This document shows positions 59,597-64,000 of a stretch of 64,000 nucleotides of DNA, piece by piece. The notes below the pieces were generated by a model. The model did no database searches. It saw only the letters and a list, made by a program, of their open reading frames with translations, and was not told where the DNA came from. The translations under genes were made by a program, and so were the position numbers. Within the stretch, counting starts at the first letter, position 1; every line of letters begins with the position of its first letter. This stretch comes from Pseudoramibacter sp. (GTDB taxonomy: Bacteria > Bacillota > Clostridia > Eubacteriales > Eubacteriaceae): positions 1,054,001 to 1,118,000 of the forward strand of contig NZ_JAKVLT010000001.1 of NCBI RefSeq assembly GCF_022484225.1, read 5' to 3'.

Positions 59597-59670
59597 GCGG
59601 GTATAGCTCAGTGGTAGAGCCCTGGCTTCCCAAGCCAGTCGCGAGAGTTCGATTCTCTTTACCCGCTCCA
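59597..59670 (+). tRNA. tRNA-Gly (anticodon CCC)
   Basis: 74 bases: acceptor GCGGGTA/TACCCGC, anticodon stem CTGGC/GCCAG with loop TTCCCAA, T arm AGTTCGATTCT, encoded CCA. Reads GGG codons. A hairpin AGTCCG/CGGACT with T8 (59683-59715) ends the transcript. Confidence 0.93.
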
Positions 59671-59682
59671 TTTGAGACAGCG

Positions 59683-59715
59683 AAGTCCGGAGGATATCCT
59701 GCGGACTTTTTTTTA
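59683..59715 (+). terminator. Terminator after tRNA-Gly
   Basis: AAGTCCG and CGGACTT stem around GAGGATATCCTG, followed by a T run. Confidence 0.7.
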
Positions 59716-59799
59716 AAAGTAAAAAGTAATCGTAACGCAAAACTAGAATAAAATATAAAATTTGGGTAAAAATTTGCACAAAGAAGGAGAGGAAAACTT

Positions 59800-61644
59800 A
59801 TGGCAAGACTGCGAACCCCGACCCAGAGCCGGGCCCAGCAAGTTGTGGAACATCTGTACAGTAATTTGGAACAGCGCATCATCGCCAGCCCCCCGGGCCT
59901 GTGCCCCGTGGACATTTCCGCGGCGTTTCTGCGCATGTGCCACGCTCAGACCTGCGGCAAATGCGTGCCCTGCCGCATCGGCATCGGCCAGATGGTCCAC
60001 ATCATGGACGACATTCTCGACGGCAAGGGCAGTATGGAAAGCATTGACGTGCTGGAACAGACGGCCCGGGTGGTTTACGAAACCGCCGACTGCGCCATCG
60101 GCTACGAAGCGGCCCACATGGTCCTGCGCTGCCTCGACAGTTTCCGGGACGATTTCGAAGGCCACGTCAAATGGGACCGCTGCATCGAACAGCTGGAACA
60201 GCCGGTGCCCTGCGTCGCTCTGTGTCCGGCGGGGGTGGACATTCCGGGCTACATCGCCCTGGTGCGGGCGGGGCGATACGCCGACGCCGTGCGCCTGGTG
60301 CGCAAGGACAACCCCTTCTGCTCCACCTGCGGCATTGTGTGTGAACACCCGTGCGAAGCCCGCTGCCGCCGGAACATGATCGACCAGTCCATCAACATCC
60401 GGGGCCTCAAGCGCTTCGCCGATGAACAGGCCGGCGTCGTGCCGGCGCCGAAGCCCCAGGCTGACACCGGCAAGCGGGTCGCCATCGTCGGCGGCGGTCC
60501 CAGCGGCCTCACCGCGGCGTATTTCCTGCGCCTCATGGGCCACAGCGTGACGGTTTACGAAAAACGGCCCCAGCTCGGCGGGATGCTGCGCTACGGGATT
60601 CCCCGGTTCCGCCTGTCCGAAGAGAGCCTGGAGCGGGATCTGGACATGATTTTGTCCACGGGCATCGACGTCAAGGTCGGCACCGGCATCGGCGATGACG
60701 ACGGCGACGTGAGCATCAAGACGCTTGAACAGGATTACGACGCGGTGTACATCGCCATCGGCGCCCACGAAGACCGGAAAATCGGCATTGACGGGGAAGA
60801 CGGCCCCGACGTGGTCTCGGCGGTCAAGCTCCTCCGGGATGTGGGCGAAGGCCACGCCCCGGACTTCACCGGCCGCAAGGTCGTGGTGGTCGGCGGCGGC
60901 AACGTCGCCATGGACGTGAGCCGCACGGCCATCCGCCTTGGGGCGTCGGAAGTCAGCGTCGTCTACCGCAGACGGAAAGCCGACATGACGGCCCTGTCCG
61001 AAGAAATCGAAGGGGCCGAAGCCGAAGGGATTCAGATTCTCGAACTCCATGCCCCCAAGGCCGTGGTCCGGGACGCCGACGGAAAAGTGACGGCCTTTCT
61101 CACCGAACCGAAAATCATCGGCAAAATCGACAAGGGCGGCCGGCCGCGGCCTGAAAACGCCGACGGCGACGACGTGGCCGTGCCCTGCGATCTGGTCATC
61201 GTGGCCATCGGCCAGCAGATCGACTCGAAGCACCTGGAAAACAACGGCGTGCCCATTCACTGGGGCACCGTGGTGGCCGGGGACAGCGGCAAGGTCAAAG
61301 GCATCCCCGGGCTTTTCGCCGGCGGGGACTGCGTCACGGGGCCGGCCACGGTCATCAAGGCTGTGGGCGCCGGCAAGGTGGCCGCGGCCAACATCGACAA
61401 CTTCCTGGGCTTCAATCACGCCATTTCGGTGGACGTGGACATTCCTGAACCGGCCCTCATCGACCATCCGGCCTGCGGCCGGGTCAACCTGCGGTTTAGG
61501 AACGCCAACAGCCGGCGCCGGGATTTCGACCCTGTGGAAATGGGCATGACCTGTCAGGAAGCCGATCAGGAATCGGCGCGGTGCCTGCGCTGTGATCACT
61601 TCGGCATCAGCACCCTGCGAGGAGGGAGGAAAGCACAATGGTAA
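59800..61644 (+). CDS. NuoF-tail/GltD-like FAD oxidoreductase partnered with hydrogenase
   Basis: 614 residues. The first 130 or so match the C-terminal iron-sulfur part of NuoF/HydB-like subunits (HAQTCGKCVPCRIG). Next comes a GltD/DPD-type cluster domain (VPCVALCPAGVDIPGY, FCSTCGIVCEHPCEARCRR), then an FAD- and NAD(P)-binding flavoprotein (IVGGGPSGLTAAY near 229, VVVGGGNVAMDVSRTA, IPGLFAGGDCVTGPATV). It probably moves electrons between NAD(P)H and the hydrogenase that overlaps its 3' end by 7 bases. The pair resembles the glutamate-synthase-linked (A2) group of [FeFe] hydrogenases. Start ATG 59800 follows GAAGGAGAGG. Confidence 0.86.
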   Translation: MARLRTPTQSRAQQVVEHLYSNLEQRIIASPPGLCPVDISAAFLRMCHAQTCGKCVPCRIGIGQMVHIMDDILDGKGSMESIDVLEQTARVVYETADCAIGYEAAHMVLRCLDSFRDDFEGHVKWDRCIEQLEQPVPCVALCPAGVDIPGYIALVRAGRYADAVRLVRKDNPFCSTCGIVCEHPCEARCRRNMIDQSINIRGLKRFADEQAGVVPAPKPQADTGKRVAIVGGGPSGLTAAYFLRLMGHSVTVYEKRPQLGGMLRYGIPRFRLSEESLERDLDMILSTGIDVKVGTGIGDDDGDVSIKTLEQDYDAVYIAIGAHEDRKIGIDGEDGPDVVSAVKLLRDVGEGHAPDFTGRKVVVVGGGNVAMDVSRTAIRLGASEVSVVYRRRKADMTALSEEIEGAEAEGIQILELHAPKAVVRDADGKVTAFLTEPKIIGKIDKGGRPRPENADGDDVAVPCDLVIVAIGQQIDSKHLENNGVPIHWGTVVAGDSGKVKGIPGLFAGGDCVTGPATVIKAVGAGKVAAANIDNFLGFNHAISVDVDIPEPALIDHPACGRVNLRFRNANSRRRDFDPVEMGMTCQEADQESARCLRCDHFGISTLRGGRKAQW

Positions 61645-63419
61645 TTCGCGTAACCATCAACGGCTTCGTCTATCAGATCCCGTCGGAACTGAGCATCATG
61701 GAAGCCTGTGAACAGACGGGGTGGCCCCTGCCCCATCTGTGTTTTTTAGAGGATATCAACGAAATGGGCGCCTGCCGCGTCTGTGTGGTGGAAGTGGAAG
61801 GGGAAGAACGGCTGGTCACGGCCTGCAACAACAAGGTGTACCCCGGGATGGTCATCTACACCAATTCCCCCCGGGTGCAGGAAGCCCGGCGCATCAACCT
61901 CCAGCTCATCCTGTCACAGCACGACAGCCACTGCACGACGTGCTCCCGAAACGGCAACTGCGCCCTGCAGCAGGCCTGCTTTGATCTCGGCATCGAAGAG
62001 AGCCTGTACCACAAGGAAATTCCCGAAAACCGCTGGCCCCAGGATTTCCCGCTGATTCGGGAAGAATCCAAATGCATCAAATGCCTGCGCTGTGTGAACA
62101 TCTGCGACAAGGTGCAGAGCCTCGGGGTCTGGGATCTGGTGCGCTCCGGCGGGCGCACCACGGTGAACGTTTCCGGCGGCCGCCACATCGAAAACGCGGA
62201 CTGCGCCGTGTGCGGCCAGTGCGTCACCCACTGTCCCACCGGCGCCCTTCACGGCCGCCTCGACCGCAAGAAGATTTACCCGTGGGAACGGGCCCTCAAC
62301 GATCCGGACACGGTGACCGTGGTCCAGGTGGCCCCGGCAGTGCGGGCGGCCTGGGGCGAAGGGCTCAATCTCCCCCGGGAACGGGCGACCCCGGGGCGCC
62401 TCGCGGCGGCCCTGAGGCGCTGCGGCTTCAACTTCGTGTTCGACACGAATTTCGGCGCCGACCTGACGGTCATGGAAGAAGCTTCGGAATTTTTGAAGCG
62501 CATGACCGACGGGACCAAGCACCGCTACCCGATGTTCACGTCGTGCTGTCCGGGGTGGGTGCGTTTCCTCAAATCCCAGTACCCGGACATGGTGGACGAT
62601 CTGTCCACATCCAAATCGCCCCAGGGCATGCAGGCGACCATGACCAAAACCTATTTCGCGGAAAAAATCGGCGCGGACCCCAACAAGATCTTCTCGGTGT
62701 CCATCATGCCGTGCCTCGCCAAAAAATCCGAAATCGCCATTCCGAGCCTCAACGACGCCGGGGCCGGGGCGGACCTCGACGTGTCCTTGACCACCCGGGA
62801 AATGATCGCCATGATCCGATCTCAGAATCTCGACGTGGCGAATCTCCCCGAAGAGCCCTTTGATTCGCCCCTGGGCACCAGCACCGGGGCCGGGGTCATC
62901 TTCGGCACCACCGGCGGGGTCATGGAAGCGGCTCTGCGCACGGGCTACTACCTCGCCGCCGGGGAAAATCCCAATCCGGACACCTTCAAGACGGTGCTCC
63001 ACTCTGAGGGACATCCCTGGGGCGAAGCGGCCTATGATTTCGCGGGCATTCCGGTGCGCACCGCCGTGGTCAGCGGCCTCGGCCACACTCGGGAACTGAT
63101 CCGGGCCCTGCGCCGGGGGGACGTTCACTACGACTTCGTTGAAGTCATGGCCTGCCCGGGCGGCTGTGTGGGCGGCGGCGGCCAGCCGATCCACGACGGA
63201 CAGGAACTGGCGGCGGTCCGGGGGCGGCGCCTCCACAATCTGGACCGCATGGCCAACATCCGCTTCTCCCATGAAAATCCGGAAATTCAGCGGCTTTACC
63301 GGGATTTCCTCGGAGAACCCCTTTCGGAAAAGGCGGAACACTACCTCCACACCGACCATCATGAGTGGGACATGCCCTTAAGTCCCCATCTGGATTCGGA
63401 CGTGAAGCTTCAGTCATAG
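61638..63419 (+). CDS. hydA: [FeFe] hydrogenase, catalytic subunit
   Basis: 593 residues, the usual multi-cluster form. N-terminal [2Fe-2S] domain (CRVCVVEV), then the His-ligated [4Fe-4S] site HDSHCTTCSRNGNC, two ferredoxin-like [4Fe-4S] motifs (CIKCLRCVNICDKVQ, CAVCGQCVTHCPTGAL). The H-cluster signatures are L1 FTSCCPGW, L2 MPCLAKKSEI and L3 EVMACPGGCVGGGGQP. It makes or uses H2 in the cytoplasm with electrons from the preceding flavoprotein. A bidirectional hairpin follows at 63431-63474. Maturases are not in the window. Confidence 0.96.
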   Translation: MVIRVTINGFVYQIPSELSIMEACEQTGWPLPHLCFLEDINEMGACRVCVVEVEGEERLVTACNNKVYPGMVIYTNSPRVQEARRINLQLILSQHDSHCTTCSRNGNCALQQACFDLGIEESLYHKEIPENRWPQDFPLIREESKCIKCLRCVNICDKVQSLGVWDLVRSGGRTTVNVSGGRHIENADCAVCGQCVTHCPTGALHGRLDRKKIYPWERALNDPDTVTVVQVAPAVRAAWGEGLNLPRERATPGRLAAALRRCGFNFVFDTNFGADLTVMEEASEFLKRMTDGTKHRYPMFTSCCPGWVRFLKSQYPDMVDDLSTSKSPQGMQATMTKTYFAEKIGADPNKIFSVSIMPCLAKKSEIAIPSLNDAGAGADLDVSLTTREMIAMIRSQNLDVANLPEEPFDSPLGTSTGAGVIFGTTGGVMEAALRTGYYLAAGENPNPDTFKTVLHSEGHPWGEAAYDFAGIPVRTAVVSGLGHTRELIRALRRGDVHYDFVEVMACPGGCVGGGGQPIHDGQELAAVRGRRLHNLDRMANIRFSHENPEIQRLYRDFLGEPLSEKAEHYLHTDHHEWDMPLSPHLDSDVKLQS

Positions 63420-63430
63420 ATTTACGTATG

Positions 63431-63474
63431 CAAAAAGCACTTTCTATTATTTAATAAATAGAAAGTGCTTTTTT
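63431..63474. terminator. Bidirectional terminator after hydA
   Basis: AAAAAGCACTTTCTATT-ATTTAAT-AAATAGAAAGTGCTTTTTTT; long AT-rich stem between converging genes. Confidence 0.85.
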
Positions 63475-63505
63475 TATAAAGATATAAAGATAAAAGAAAA
63501 TAAGT

Positions 63506-64000
63506 TCAGACCGAAAGATTTTTTAAAATCGCTTCGGCGATGATACCCTTGGAGACGCTGTGGTTCATGGCCTGTTTTTCGATGAAGTGGTGGGCGTCGG
63601 TTTCGTTCATGTTTTTCTGGTCGATGAGGAGCCATTTGGCTTTGTTGACCAGGCGGATTTCCTTCATCTTGTCTTCCAAGGAAACCGACTTCTTTTCCAG
63701 GCGGCGGAGCCGTTCCCGGTAGGCGGCCATCCACCGCAGCCCCAGGCGGACCTGTTCGCCGGTGACGGGCTTGGGCAGGGTGAGGACTCCGTAGGGCGCC
63801 ACCTGGTTGTGGACGTCGTCCAGATGGTCCCGGGCCACGAAGATCAGCGGCACCACGGCGCGGTTCTGGGCGAAGTGAATGGCCGTTTCGGTGCCAAATT
63901 CGTCGGGAAGCGGCATGTTGATGAGGACGAAGTCGTAGGGCTGGTCGTTGAGGGCCCGCCGGCCGGCAGCGGTGCTGGACACGACCGTGACGGGATCGTA
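63506..64000 (-). CDS. ANTAR-domain response regulator (5' end beyond window)
   Basis: At least 165 residues; the frame stays open to the window edge (YDPVTV before the GTG at 63982), so the true start lies outside. The visible first part is the end of a receiver-like domain (YDFVLINMPLPDEFG, VLTLPKPVTGEQV). A short coiled coil (RERLRRLEKKSVSLEDKMKE) leads to an ANTAR RNA-binding domain (IRLVNKAKWLLIDQKNMNET, AHHFIEKQAMNHSVSKGIIA). ANTAR proteins prevent transcription termination at hairpin pairs in target RNAs, often in nitrogen or ethanolamine metabolism. Confidence 0.85.
   Translation of the reverse strand, partial: YDPVTVVSSTAAGRRALNDQPYDFVLINMPLPDEFGTETAIHFAQNRAVVPLIFVARDHLDDVHNQVAPYGVLTLPKPVTGEQVRLGLRWMAAYRERLRRLEKKSVSLEDKMKEIRLVNKAKWLLIDQKNMNETDAHHFIEKQAMNHSVSKGIIAEAILKNLSV

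Noticed and set aside
59743-61638. 631-codon open frame on the minus strand opposite the flavoprotein gene
   Set aside because: Shadow of a GC-rich coding strand: no motif, no ribosome binding site, and it fully overlaps a strongly supported gene. The same applies to long minus-strand frames at 26287-27630, 61914-63362, 3728-4768 and 11492-12130, and plus-strand frames opposite the bza genes.

Overview
The window reads as chromosomal DNA of a strictly anaerobic, moderately GC-rich low-complexity-promoter Firmicute, most likely a clostridial relative of the Eubacteriaceae (Eubacterium limosum / Pseudoramibacter type). The strongest argument is a complete anaerobic 5,6-dimethylbenzimidazole operon in the order bzaA-bzaB-cobT-bzaC-bzaD-bzaE, the order described for E. 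limosum. It is supported by an oxygen-sensitive [FeFe] hydrogenase, an iron-sulfur serine dehydratase, strong AGGAGG-type ribosome binding sites, TTGACA/TATAAT promoters with 17-bp spacers, and CCA-encoding tRNA genes. The genus is an inference; no 16S gene is present.

Layout. 1-5.4 kb: phosphate uptake and sensing operon pstC(partial)-pstA-pstB-phoU-phoB-phoR. 5.4-7.05 kb: an IS1182-type element sitting on the terminator of that operon. 7.1-15.9 kb: a GntR-controlled ABC exporter, a secreted nuclease with a coupled small protein, a hydantoinase/oxoprolinase-like ATPase followed by the two-subunit L-serine dehydratase, tRNA-Lys, a higBA-type toxin-antitoxin pair, an XRE regulator and small membrane proteins. 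16.1-23.1 kb: an unusual restriction-modification-like locus made of a 1467-residue helicase-methyltransferase, a frameshifted AlbA/Schlafen-type ATP-binding gene and a SAM-binding methyltransferase fragment. Base composition switches abruptly inside the big gene. 23.1-29.7 kb: TPP riboswitch and thiC, a truncated NAD(P)-binding gene, and a kinase-aldolase-dehydrogenase set for sugar or polyol breakdown. 29.9-34.5 kb: two surface proteins (one thioester adhesin, one beta-helix/CnaB protein with a G16 tract in its signal peptide) and a type III (ToxIN/AbiQ-like) toxin-antitoxin locus. 34.5-44.3 kb, minus strand: a dicarboxylate/amino-acid symporter and the bza operon behind a cobalamin riboswitch with an intrinsic terminator. 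44.4-49.7 kb: MMPL exporter with a heptad-repeat partner and a divergent TetR regulator. 49.7-53.5 kb: tRNA-Val whose 3' part is duplicated 2.9 kb downstream, bracketing an integrase-less AT-rich island (XRE, ImmA/IrrE, DUF4417, toxin-like and CPCC proteins), then a dinJ-yafQ pair. 53.5-59.7 kb: threonine ammonia-lyase, SleB-like wall hydrolase, a 33-residue hydrophobic peptide gene, flavodoxin, DUF815 ATPase, EutP-like GTPase, HAD phosphatase, tRNA-Gly. 59.8-64 kb: an NADH-dehydrogenase/GltD-like flavoprotein overlapping an [FeFe] hydrogenase, and a convergent ANTAR regulator that runs off the window.

Metabolic logic: ThiC, BzaA and BzaB all belong to the radical-SAM ThiC family and all draw on aminoimidazole ribotide. 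One is placed behind a TPP riboswitch and the other two behind a B12 riboswitch, so two vitamins gate the same purine-branch intermediate. Accessory DNA (IS, three toxin-antitoxin loci, the tRNA island, the restriction-like locus) is visibly AT-rich against the GC-rich core.
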